Below are positions 44,621-52,497 of a stretch of 52,557 nt of DNA, piece after piece. Each line of letters opens with the position of its first letter. The first letter of the stretch is position 1. The notes beneath the pieces were generated by a model. The model had not been told where the DNA came from. It worked only from the letters and a program-made list of their open reading frames with translations, and ran no database searches. A program made the position numbers and the translations under genes. Source of the stretch: Alphaproteobacteria bacterium (lineage in GTDB: Bacteria > Pseudomonadota > Alphaproteobacteria > Rhodospirillales > Magnetovibrionaceae); NCBI GenBank assembly GCA_015231605.1, contig JADGBG010000008.1:1-52557 (forward strand), read 5' to 3'.

Positions 44621-44641
44621 TCCGCGCGCGTCCCGACCTTG

Positions 44642-44665
44642 GGCTCCAGGGGGGAGCCGACATCA
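44642..44665 (+). other. intercistronic hairpin before the SQR-like gene
   Basis: Stem GGCTCC/GGAGCC (44642–44647 with 44653–44658) is followed by GACATCATTTTT. It resembles a weak terminator or attenuator between the TusA and flavoprotein genes. Its function is unproven. Confidence 0.35.
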
Positions 44666-44687
44666 TTTTTCTGGGAGGTAAACAACC

Positions 44688-45827
44688 ATGTCTAAAAAGG
44701 TTTTGATCGTTGGCGGCGGCCTGGCCGGCACCATCGTGGCGAACGGCTTGTGCCGTCACATCGCCCCGCAAATGCGCAAGGGCGAAATTTCCATCACCAT
44801 GATCGGCACCACCGACACGCACATGTACCAACCGGGTCTCTTGTACGTGCCGTTCGGCAAGATCCGTGAACACGAGCTGTTCCGCCCGCAACGCAAGGTG
44901 CTGGACAAGCGCGTGATCTTCCACATCGACCCGGCCACCAACATCGACGTGGAAAACCAGAAGGTAACCTGCAAATCCGGCGCGGTGCACGAATACGACT
45001 ATCTGGTCATCGCCACCGGTTCGCGCATCATGCCGCAGAACATCCCCGGCATGGAGGAAGGCGGCCACTGGTTCTACGATCTGGACGGCGCGCGCAAGCT
45101 GCGCACCGCATTGGACACGTTCGAGGGCGGCAAGATCGTGGTCAACGTCAACGCCCCCCACAAGTGCCCGGTGGCCCCACTGGAAATCACCTTCATGCTG
45201 AAGGAATACCTCCAGGGCAAGGGGCTGTGGAACAAGACCGAAATCACCTACACCTATCCGATCGGCCGCCTGCACGCGCTGGAACCGGTCGCCGAATGGG
45301 CCAAGCCGGCCATGGACAAGGACGGCATCAAGTACGAAACCTTCTTCAACACCAAGGAAGTCGATCCCGACGCCAAGACCATCTCGTCGGAAGAAGGCGT
45401 CACGCTCAACTACGACCTGCTGGTCACCATCCCGCCGCACAACGGCGCGCCGGTCATTATGGATTCGGGCCTGGGCGACGGCGGCTGGGTTCCAACCAAC
45501 AAGACCAAGCTGCTGCGTGAAGGCTCCACCAACGTGTTCGTGTGTGGCGACACCACCAACATTCCGATTTCCAAGGCCGGTTCCACCGCCCACTTCGAGG
45601 CCGACACCGTCATCGACAACCTGGCGTCCATCCTGACCGAGGGCCGTTGGGCGCGCGATTACGACGGCAAGGTGTTCTGCTTCGTCGAAACCGGCATGAA
45701 CACCGGCACCTACGTGTGGTTCAACTACACCACCCCGCCCAACCCGGGCGCTCCGTCGCAGATGATCCACTGGTTCAAGCTGGCCTACAACCGGCTCTAC
45801 TGGTTGTCCGCGCGCGGCTTGCTGTAA
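44688..45827 (+). CDS. sulfide:quinone oxidoreductase-like flavoprotein
   Basis: A 379-residue two-dinucleotide-fold flavoprotein. FAD binding is at KVLIVGGGLAGTIVANGL, with YDYLVIATGSRI and VFVCGDTTNIPISKAGS as further FAD contacts. Cys160 (PHKCPVAPLE) and Cys331 (VFCFVETG) occupy the places of the redox cysteines of SQR; the third cysteine of type I enzymes has no clear equivalent. A C-terminal amphipathic helix (FKLAYNRLYWLSARGLL) would bind the membrane surface as in SQR. It probably oxidises sulfide or persulfide and reduces quinone, with TusA and DsrE as partners. A non-SQR activity cannot be excluded. Confidence 0.82.
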   Translation: MSKKVLIVGGGLAGTIVANGLCRHIAPQMRKGEISITMIGTTDTHMYQPGLLYVPFGKIREHELFRPQRKVLDKRVIFHIDPATNIDVENQKVTCKSGAVHEYDYLVIATGSRIMPQNIPGMEEGGHWFYDLDGARKLRTALDTFEGGKIVVNVNAPHKCPVAPLEITFMLKEYLQGKGLWNKTEITYTYPIGRLHALEPVAEWAKPAMDKDGIKYETFFNTKEVDPDAKTISSEEGVTLNYDLLVTIPPHNGAPVIMDSGLGDGGWVPTNKTKLLREGSTNVFVCGDTTNIPISKAGSTAHFEADTVIDNLASILTEGRWARDYDGKVFCFVETGMNTGTYVWFNYTTPPNPGAPSQMIHWFKLAYNRLYWLSARGLL

Positions 45828-45840
45828 GGGGGGATGCGCG

Positions 45841-46368
45841 ATGAGCAACACCCAAACCGAAAACGTGCTGCGTCTGGTCGAGGCCGCGTCCGAGGCCATG
45901 ACCGACGGCATGGTGGAACGTCTCGCCTCCACCGGCGGCAACGCCTTGGAAATTCTGGATCGCCTCAACGATCCCGACACCAAGGAAGCGATCCTGGACA
46001 CCCTGGAGCGGTTCAAGGAACTGCACCGCACCGGGGCCGTGGACACCCTGTTCGAACTGCTGATCCTCATGCACGGCGCCCGCGCCGCGCTGACCGACAC
46101 GTTGGTCGAACGCCTGGTGATCTGGGCGGAATCCATGATCAACAACATCGCCAACGAACACCTGGCCGAATTCGCCGGTGAAACCGTCGACGCCATGCAC
46201 GAAGCGGCGGTGGAAACCGCCGGCATGAAGGCCGGCGGCGGCCTGATGTCGACCCTGGCGATGCTGAGCAAGCCGGAAACCCAACAGGCCATCAAGTTCC
46301 TGATGACGTTCGCCTGCAAGATGCAGAAGAACGTGTCGGACGCGAAGATGATCAGCCGTCCGGACTGA
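45841..46368 (+). CDS. DUF1641 family protein
   Basis: A 175-residue, largely helical protein. RLNDPDTKEAILDTLERFKEL and GGGLMSTLAMLSKPETQQAIKFLM are characteristic DUF1641 blocks. No catalytic motif is visible; the only cysteine is near the C-terminus. DUF1641 genes commonly accompany SQR-like and formate dehydrogenase-related genes, suggesting an accessory or scaffold role. It is the last gene of the sulfur operon, 13 bases after the flavoprotein, and a strong terminator follows. Confidence 0.85.
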   Translation: MSNTQTENVLRLVEAASEAMTDGMVERLASTGGNALEILDRLNDPDTKEAILDTLERFKELHRTGAVDTLFELLILMHGARAALTDTLVERLVIWAESMINNIANEHLAEFAGETVDAMHEAAVETAGMKAGGGLMSTLAMLSKPETQQAIKFLMTFACKMQKNVSDAKMISRPD

Positions 46369-46393
46369 GCGGACCGATCCCTCCTCACGGCAA

Positions 46394-46428
46394 AAACGCC
46401 GCGGCAGTCCTGCCGCGGCGTTTCTTTT
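46394..46428. terminator. bidirectional Rho-independent terminator
   Basis: A 13-bp stem AAACGCCGCGGCA/TGCCGCGGCGTTT with loop GTCC (46407–46410) is followed by CTTTT and preceded by A residues. It separates the sulfur operon from the convergent histidine kinase gene. Confidence 0.88.
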
Positions 46429-46436
46429 CGCCGACG

Positions 46437-47948
46437 TCAACGTGCTGCGGGCAGTTCGACCCAGAACACGCTGCCGACGCCGGGCCTGCTGGAAAATCCG
46501 ATGCGCCCCCCCATGGCCTCGACAAGCTGCTTGGTGACGGTGAGGCCCACGCCCGCGCCGCTGACCTCGCTGGTTTCCTTGCCCAGACGGTCGAAGGGCT
46601 CGAACACCTTGTCTTTCATCGCTTCGGGTATGCCGGGGCCGGTGTCGGTGATGTCGATGCGGACCATGCCGCTTTCGTCGGACCGGGTCGACACCTTCAC
46701 CCATCCGCCTTGCGTGTTGTATTTGACCGCGTTGGACATCAGGTTCAGCAAAACCTGTTTCATGCGCATGCGGTCGGCGCGCACCGCCCCGGAATGGCCG
46801 AGCCCGGTTTCGATCTTGATCGCGCGCTCCTCGGCTTGCGGCGTGACGAGGGCGACGCATTCCTCGACCGTGGGCGTCACCGGCACGTCGCCGATGTTGA
46901 TGTTGAGCCGCCCGGTTTCGATCCGCGCCAAATCGAGAACCTGTTCTACAAGCTCCAAAAGATGCTGGCCGCCGCCGATGATCTGCTCCACGCACCGGGC
47001 CTGCGTGTTGGTCAAGGGCTCCTTGGCGTTCATTCCCATCAACTGGGCGAAGCCGAGAATGGCGTTCAAGGGGGTGCGCAGTTCATGGCTCATGGAGGAC
47101 AGGAATTCCGACTTCGCCCGGCTCGCCTGCTCCGCTTCGTGGGTGCGCAGCCGGACCCGGTCTTCCAGTTCCCGGTTGAGGGTTTCCAGTTCGCTCTTGG
47201 CGTCGGCAAGCCGTTCGATCATGGCGTTGTAAACGGTGGCGAGACGCGCCAGTTCATGCGCGCCGCCGTCGCCGAAATCGGCGCGATGCCCGTTCAGATT
47301 GGCGAAGTCGGCGCGTTCCATCTGGCGCGTGAAGGCGTTGAGCCGACTGACGAGAAACCGCTTGAACGCCCACATGAACAAAAACCACAGCAACACCGTC
47401 TTGACTGCGGCGGCGATCACCATGATCAGAAAGCTCAGCTTCACCTTGTCGAAAACGATGGACCCGCTGGAATAAAAATGGATGCTGGCGACCTCGCGGC
47501 CTTCGTACAGGACGGGGAAATGGTGGGAGAACAATCCAAGCCAGCCGTCCCGGCCCGCGCCATCCCCGGACGCGTCCTCCGCGTCGTCAGGAATTCGCCC
47601 CCGCATGTAGGCGGTTTCACCGTTGGATTCGACGACACGCACGCCGACGATGTCGCTCAACTGAATGATGCCGTCCAGGATGGCTTCCATCTGTTCGGTG
47701 TCGACGTTCCACAACGCGCCCGCCAGACTGGGCGAAAAAATGGACTGGTAGGTGACGAGATTGCCGCGCACCTCCCCCTTGGCCATCCCATATTCGTTGG
47801 CCATCTGCATCCCGGTGATGACAATGGTGGCCGTCAGATAGATGGAGAAGACGATCTTGAGCAATTGGTAGGCGATGGAACGCCGAAGTCCGCCGGGAAT
47901 GTCTCTGCGTTCCTGTGCCATCGGGGTATCCGCTGTTTCTTTGCTCAT
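46437..47948 (-). CDS. membrane sensor histidine kinase
   Basis: A 503-residue kinase. Helix one (about 31–50), a periplasmic loop of about 115 residues, and helix two (about 171–195) precede a HAMP-like linker and coiled coil (about 200–275). HisKA has His288 in SSMSHELRTPLNAIL; the ATPase has NLMSNAVKYN, DTGPGIPEAM and GAGVGLTVTKQL. No receiver or response regulator gene is adjacent. It diverges from a periplasmic binding-protein gene with only 59 bases between starts, suggesting that the binding protein delivers the signal to the periplasmic loop. Confidence 0.9.
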   Translation of the reverse strand: MSKETADTPMAQERRDIPGGLRRSIAYQLLKIVFSIYLTATIVITGMQMANEYGMAKGEVRGNLVTYQSIFSPSLAGALWNVDTEQMEAILDGIIQLSDIVGVRVVESNGETAYMRGRIPDDAEDASGDGAGRDGWLGLFSHHFPVLYEGREVASIHFYSSGSIVFDKVKLSFLIMVIAAAVKTVLLWFLFMWAFKRFLVSRLNAFTRQMERADFANLNGHRADFGDGGAHELARLATVYNAMIERLADAKSELETLNRELEDRVRLRTHEAEQASRAKSEFLSSMSHELRTPLNAILGFAQLMGMNAKEPLTNTQARCVEQIIGGGQHLLELVEQVLDLARIETGRLNINIGDVPVTPTVEECVALVTPQAEERAIKIETGLGHSGAVRADRMRMKQVLLNLMSNAVKYNTQGGWVKVSTRSDESGMVRIDITDTGPGIPEAMKDKVFEPFDRLGKETSEVSGAGVGLTVTKQLVEAMGGRIGFSSRPGVGSVFWVELPAAR

Positions 47949-48007
47949 GCCTGCCGTGCCGTTGTATCATGAAAGGTGTGATGTTGAAATGTTGGAGGGA
48001 GGCCGTT

Positions 48008-48889
48008 TTGAAAGCGCGATTGTTGAAGCTGATCGTCGCGGTTCTGGTGCTGGCGGCGACCGCGCCGTCGGTGTGGGCGGAAGAGCCGCTGACGGCCGTG
48101 TTCCCCATGGGCAAGGGCCGCGAACAGGAACAATCCTATCCCTATCAGCTGCTGCGTCTGGTGCTGGAGAAAAGCGGCAAGCCGTTCACGTTGAAACTGT
48201 CCAGCGTCGAAATGCCCGAGGAGCGCGCCCGCCGGGTCCTCATGGAGAACGGCGGCGACGTCACCGTTATGTGGTCCGGTACCGCCAAGGCGTTCGAGGA
48301 AGACCTGCTGCCCGTGCGCATTCCGACCACCGGCGGGTTGTTGGGGTACCGGTTGTTCCTTGTCAACCAGAAGGACCTGCGCAAATTCGCCGCCGTGCGC
48401 TCCCTCAACGATCTGCGCCGCTACACCGCGGGTCAAGGAACCAACTGGTCGGACGTCTCGATTCTCGAGGCCTCGGGCCTCAAGGTCCATGCCGCCAAGT
48501 ACCATCTTTTGTTCAATTTGCTGGACAAGCAGCGCATCGACTATTTCCCGCGCGGGGCGAACGAGATTTTCGAGGAATTCGAACGTTTCCGTCCGAAGAA
48601 CCCGGATCTGGCGGTGGAACCGAATCTGGTGCTGGTCTATCCGTTCGCGTCGTTCTTCTTCGTATCCAAATCGAACCCGGCGCTGCACGACGCCATTCAC
48701 CAAGGTTTCGTCAACGCACACGCAGATGGGTCGTTCCTGGAATTTTTCCGCAGCCATCCGTCGACCGCCACGGTTCTGGCGCAGGCTCGACTGGATCAGC
48801 GGCTGCGCATCGACATCGGCAACCCGTTGATGACCGAGGAAACCCTCGCCATCCCGTCGCAATACTGGTTCGACCCATCGTGGCAGTAG
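48008..48889 (+). CDS. periplasmic substrate-binding protein (SBP-3-like)
   Basis: A 293-residue protein with signal peptide MKARLLKLIVAVLVLAATAPSVWA. It has the two-lobe pattern of small-molecule binding proteins (PYQLLRLVLEKSGKPFTLKL, then GDVTVMWSG, SLNDLRRYTAGQGTNWSD and FVSKSNPALHDAIHQGF). No permease or ATPase gene is nearby, so a sensing role with the divergent kinase is more likely than transport. The start is TTG at 48008 with a very strong GGAGGGAGG five bases upstream; an ATG at 47981 would add nine residues before the signal peptide. Confidence 0.8.
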   Translation: MKARLLKLIVAVLVLAATAPSVWAEEPLTAVFPMGKGREQEQSYPYQLLRLVLEKSGKPFTLKLSSVEMPEERARRVLMENGGDVTVMWSGTAKAFEEDLLPVRIPTTGGLLGYRLFLVNQKDLRKFAAVRSLNDLRRYTAGQGTNWSDVSILEASGLKVHAAKYHLLFNLLDKQRIDYFPRGANEIFEEFERFRPKNPDLAVEPNLVLVYPFASFFFVSKSNPALHDAIHQGFVNAHADGSFLEFFRSHPSTATVLAQARLDQRLRIDIGNPLMTEETLAIPSQYWFDPSWQ

Positions 48890-49011
48890 GGAACGGCATA
48901 AACGAAAGATCAAATCGATCCCGTTTCCCCCTAGGTTCAATATCCCGAGCCCGTGTCAGGGGGTATCAAACACAGAGGGGCAAATGAACCCAAAGATTCG
49001 GTGGGGTCGAC

Positions 49012-50298
49012 ATGAGTGCGTTCGAACTGTTCTTGTACATCGCACTGGCGATTTTGGCCCAAATCGGGATTTTCGCCGCCATCGCCTTTTTCCGCCACTG
49101 GACGGCATACGTGGCGTTGCGCGGCCGGCTGAGCGAATTGGGCGAAGTCGACCTCTCCTCGACCGTCTCTCCGGCCAAAGCCGGCACGGACGCCCCGGTG
49201 TGGTCGGGTTTTCGGGATTTCCGGGTCACCCGCAAGGTGTTCGAGGATGATGGCCGCGCCGTGTGTTCGTTTTATATCAAACCCGTCGACGATTCCCCGC
49301 TGCCCGCGTTCAAGCCCGGACAATTCCTGACGTTCCGTCTCGACGTCGTCGATCCCGTGACCGGCAAGCCCGCGCCGGTCATTCGCTGTTATTCCCTTTC
49401 CACCGGTCCGGGGTTGGACCATTATCGCATTTCCGTGAAACGCGCGACCGCCCCTGCCGACGTTCCGGGCGCGCCCCCGGGCCTGTCCTCCAACCATTTG
49501 CATGACAATGTCCGCGAGGGCGACATCCTAGCCGTGCGCGCGCCCAGCGGCCATTTCCACCTTGAGCCGGGAAACGCACCGATCGTGTTGATCGCCGGCG
49601 GCATTGGCGTCACGCCCATCTTGAGCATTCTGGAGGCGACGCTGGCCCGGGGGGAAACACGCGCGGTCTGGGTCTTTTATGGCGTGCGCAATGGTTCCGA
49701 CCACGCGATGAAGGACCACATGCAGAATTTGGCCGGGGCCCACTCCAATGTTCATCTGCACGTCTGTTACAGCCGTCCCCGGCCTGGGGAACGCCTTGGA
49801 AACGACTATCATCACCACGGCCACGTCGACATCGCGCTGCTGCGTATGACCCTGCCGCTCGCGCCTTATCAGTTTTACGTTTGCGGCCCCAGGGGCATGA
49901 TGGAGAGCCTGATCCCCGCCCTTGGCGAATGGGGAGTGGCGGAGAGCGCCATCCATTACGAGGCCTTTGGCCCCGCGTCCCTTCCCCAGGTGGGGGCGGC
50001 GCGTCGCCCGCCAGCCCCCCCCACGGCGGAACCGTCAGCCACGACGCTGAACGTCACCTTCGCCCTGTCGGAAAAGACCCTGACATGGGACGGGCGCGAT
50101 TCTTCGCTGTTGGAGTTTGCGGAAGCCAACGGAATCCGTGTCGACAGTGGTTGCCGGGCCGGGGCATGCGGCGCCTGCGAAACCGAGATCGAGGATGGCG
50201 AAGTGGTCTACGACAACCCACCCGACCATCACCCGCAATCGGGACGTTGTCTGCTGTGCATGTCGCGTCCGGCGCGCGACCTCACGTTGCGGGCATGA
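49012..50298 (+). CDS. membrane-anchored ferredoxin-NAD(P)H flavin reductase
   Basis: A 428-residue protein with an N-terminal membrane helix (about 5–27). The FAD domain has RCYSLS (125–130) and DHYRISVKR; the NAD(P) domain has LIAGGIGVTPILSI (193–206) and YVCGPRGMME. A Pro-rich linker (325–343) leads to a C-terminal plant-type [2Fe-2S] domain with Cys381, Cys386, Cys389 and Cys413 (CRAGACGAC, then CLLC). The order FNR-then-ferredoxin resembles Hcr and vanillate-demethylase-like reductases; the N-terminal anchor resembles NqrF. It is likely to pass electrons from NAD(P)H to the diheme cytochrome b encoded 11 bases downstream. No Nqr or hybrid-cluster gene is present. Confidence 0.88.
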   Translation: MSAFELFLYIALAILAQIGIFAAIAFFRHWTAYVALRGRLSELGEVDLSSTVSPAKAGTDAPVWSGFRDFRVTRKVFEDDGRAVCSFYIKPVDDSPLPAFKPGQFLTFRLDVVDPVTGKPAPVIRCYSLSTGPGLDHYRISVKRATAPADVPGAPPGLSSNHLHDNVREGDILAVRAPSGHFHLEPGNAPIVLIAGGIGVTPILSILEATLARGETRAVWVFYGVRNGSDHAMKDHMQNLAGAHSNVHLHVCYSRPRPGERLGNDYHHHGHVDIALLRMTLPLAPYQFYVCGPRGMMESLIPALGEWGVAESAIHYEAFGPASLPQVGAARRPPAPPTAEPSATTLNVTFALSEKTLTWDGRDSSLLEFAEANGIRVDSGCRAGACGACETEIEDGEVVYDNPPDHHPQSGRCLLCMSRPARDLTLRA

Positions 50299-50309
50299 GG
50301 AGACCCCCC

Positions 50310-50888
50310 ATGCAGATTTCCCTGTTCCGAAGCGAGGTGTTTCCCTTCCTGCTGCTGTTCCTGGCGCTGATCTTTACAACGCTGATCGCGGACCTGGCCC
50401 TACACCTTTTCGATCTCGCCTGGATCGGGCGTTACGCCGGCATCCCCGGGACCTTACTGATACTGTTGTCCCTCATCTATTCGCTGCGAAAGCGCAAGGT
50501 GATCACATCCGGCAATCCGCGCCGCTACCTTCAGATGCACGAGACTTTCACCTGGCTGGGCGCGTTGATGGTGATGATCCACGCGGGCATCCACTTCAAC
50601 GCCGTGCTGCCGTGGCTGGCTCTGATCGCCATGCTGGTCAATGTCGCCAGCGGGCTGGTCGGCCGGTTCCTGCTGGCCCGTTCGCGCCAGAAGCTGATCG
50701 AGCGCGAGAAGAAGTTCCAGCTCCATGGCCTGTCCAAAACCGAAACCGAGCGGGAATTGTTCTGGGACGCCGTGACCTTCGACCTCATGGCGAAGTGGCG
50801 CGCGGTTCACTTTCCCATTTCCCTGGCTTTCGCCGTCCTCGGCCTCGGCCACATCGTCGGCGTATTCCTGTTCTGGGGGTGGAAGTGA
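50310..50888 (+). CDS. four-helix diheme cytochrome b-like membrane protein
   Basis: A 192-residue integral membrane protein with helices at about 10–32, 43–60, 79–115 and 166–188. Helix three carries His77 and His91, and helix four His167 and His181. Each pair is 14 residues apart, the spacing that lets two stacked b hemes be held across a membrane. His95 is an additional candidate. A charged cytoplasmic-looking loop (about 122–160, RSRQKLIEREKKF) separates helices three and four. It probably relays electrons between the upstream flavin/Fe-S reductase and the downstream cytochrome c. Its stop overlaps the cytochrome c start by one base. Confidence 0.75.
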   Translation: MQISLFRSEVFPFLLLFLALIFTTLIADLALHLFDLAWIGRYAGIPGTLLILLSLIYSLRKRKVITSGNPRRYLQMHETFTWLGALMVMIHAGIHFNAVLPWLALIAMLVNVASGLVGRFLLARSRQKLIEREKKFQLHGLSKTETERELFWDAVTFDLMAKWRAVHFPISLAFAVLGLGHIVGVFLFWGWK

Positions 50889-51670
50889 TGAAGGGCTTGG
50901 CCAAATGGGTCGTGATCCTGAACCTCGCCGCGCTGGCGGTGCTGGCGTTCGTCTATCCGCACCTGATGGTCAGCCCCGGCAAGCTGGCCGATGGCCACCG
51001 GGAGCTGACGCGGGACTGCTTCGCCTGCCACGCGCCCATGCTGGGTCCGTCGTCATCGCGCTGCACGGGCTGTCACGCCGTCAAGGACATCGGCATCCTC
51101 ACCACCAAAGGCGCGCCCATCACGGACAAAAAGACCAAGGTGGCCTTCCATCAAGGCCTGACGAAATCCGCCTGCGTCGAGTGCCACACGGAACACCTCG
51201 GCATCGGCGTGCGGCATGTGAAGCCGCGTTTCTCCCATCAATTGCTGGACGCGACGACACAGCGCGACTGCGTCGGCTGCCACGCCAAGCCGGGGGACGA
51301 CCTGCACAAAAGCGTGAACGCCAATTGCGGCGCATGCCACGGCACCGGCGGGTGGAAGCCCGCGACCTTCGACCACAACAAGTTCTTCGTGTTCGACGAC
51401 CACCACGGCCGCTGCACCACCTGTCACCGCACGGCCGATTTCAAGCAGTACACCTGCTATTTCTGCCACGAGCACACGCCTGCCAAGGTCCGCGCGGAAC
51501 ACCTGGAAGAAGGCATCCAGGATTTTGAAAAATGCGTCGATTGCCACCGTAGCGCCGACGAGGACGAGGCCAAGCGGGCCTGGCGGTCTTTGCGTTCAGG
51601 CACGCCATACCTGTTTGCACCGCAGCCGGAATTCCGGCGCGAAAAGAAACGGCGCGACGATGACGACTAG
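50888..51670 (+). CDS. membrane-anchored octaheme c-type cytochrome
   Basis: A 260-residue protein with an N-terminal hydrophobic anchor or signal (about 6–24). It has eight CxxCH heme motifs starting at residues 44, 59, 96, 128, 147, 176, 190 and 216. Many extra histidines (for example FSHQLL, FDHNKFFVFDDHH, CHEHTP) can serve as second axial ligands, indicating bis-His low-spin hemes as in cytochrome c3/c7-like wires. A basic/acidic tail (RREKKRRDDDD) ends the protein. No enzyme active-site motif of known octaheme reductases is recognised. It is the last gene of the redox operon and probably the periplasmic electron carrier. Confidence 0.88.
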   Translation: MKGLAKWVVILNLAALAVLAFVYPHLMVSPGKLADGHRELTRDCFACHAPMLGPSSSRCTGCHAVKDIGILTTKGAPITDKKTKVAFHQGLTKSACVECHTEHLGIGVRHVKPRFSHQLLDATTQRDCVGCHAKPGDDLHKSVNANCGACHGTGGWKPATFDHNKFFVFDDHHGRCTTCHRTADFKQYTCYFCHEHTPAKVRAEHLEEGIQDFEKCVDCHRSADEDEAKRAWRSLRSGTPYLFAPQPEFRREKKRRDDDD

Positions 51671-51672
51671 GC

Positions 51673-52497
51673 TCAGCGGATTTCCGATAGCAGCCGGGGG
51701 TCGGTGACCAGCTTGCGCACGCCGTGGGCGTGGTCCTCGTTGAACGCGTTGCCCTTGCAGAACACGCCGACGGAATTGATGTTCACCTTGGCGCAGTTGG
51801 GCCGCACGCTCCAGGTCACCTGGAACGGTGAACACTTCTGATCGCTGTAGGACGGGCCGGTGGTGGAGCCCAGGAATTCGACCGGCCTGCCCGTGCCGCC
51901 CGCAAGCGCGTCCGGCTGATGCACGCCGTTTTCCACCCGGCCATTGTAGGACAGGGTGTTGAAGTCCAGCGCCGCCGGATCGTTGACCAGCGTGAACACC
52001 TGCGCCTCCACGCGCAGCTGTGGGTTCTTGCAGGTGTCCGACAGGCACGAGCTCAGCGTCGGCCCCGGCTTGACGTCACAGGTGGAATAGACCCAGTGCA
52101 CTTCGATGGTGTCTCCGGGAACCAGATCGCCGTGTTCGCCTTTGCAGATCGTGCCGAGCGTGGGCGACAATTCGGCGGTGCTCAGTGTCTTGCTCATTTC
52201 GCACTGGTAGCCGCTGTCGTAGCCATGGCCGTCGCCATCGCCCGCGTACAGCATGAAACCCGAGCCCTTGTGTTCGGCGTTCTCATGAAAGTGAATGTTG
52301 CAGAGATTCATCTCCGTGGACGGCGGGGCGATGGTGAACGTCCGGGGATTTTCGCCCTGGTAGAAATCGATGTCGCGCGGAGTTTGGGGACCGAAGCCGG
52401 TGCAGACTTCACCGCTGGCCGGGGCGGCATGGTCGGCGGCGAAGGCGGGCGCGGCACAGGCCACGCCGAGGGCGAGAGCGCTGACGAAGGCTTTCAT
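51673..52497 (-). CDS. delta-class carbonic anhydrase-like protein, exported
   Basis: A 274-residue protein with signal peptide MKAFVSALALGVACAAPAFA. The core segment LCNIHFHENAEHKGSGF (His-x-His plus downstream His) fits the zinc site described for delta-class carbonic anhydrases, and GYQCEMS, HWVYSTCDV and SVGVFCKGNAF supply conserved-looking cysteines that probably form disulfides. It would interconvert CO2 and bicarbonate in the periplasm. The ATG at 52497 is chosen for the signal peptide; an ATG at 52527 is also possible. It is convergent with the cytochrome operon (two bases between stops). Confidence 0.72.
   Translation of the reverse strand: MKAFVSALALGVACAAPAFAADHAAPASGEVCTGFGPQTPRDIDFYQGENPRTFTIAPPSTEMNLCNIHFHENAEHKGSGFMLYAGDGDGHGYDSGYQCEMSKTLSTAELSPTLGTICKGEHGDLVPGDTIEVHWVYSTCDVKPGPTLSSCLSDTCKNPQLRVEAQVFTLVNDPAALDFNTLSYNGRVENGVHQPDALAGGTGRPVEFLGSTTGPSYSDQKCSPFQVTWSVRPNCAKVNINSVGVFCKGNAFNEDHAHGVRKLVTDPRLLSEIR

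Noticed and set aside
49012-50298. NqrF subunit of the sodium-pumping NADH:quinone reductase
   Set aside because: Domain order is reversed (the ferredoxin domain is C-terminal) and no other nqr gene is present.
50888-51670. Magnetosome magnetochrome
   Set aside because: Magnetochrome proteins carry paired CxxCH motifs with PDZ or protease domains; this is an eight-heme protein and no mam genes are in the window.
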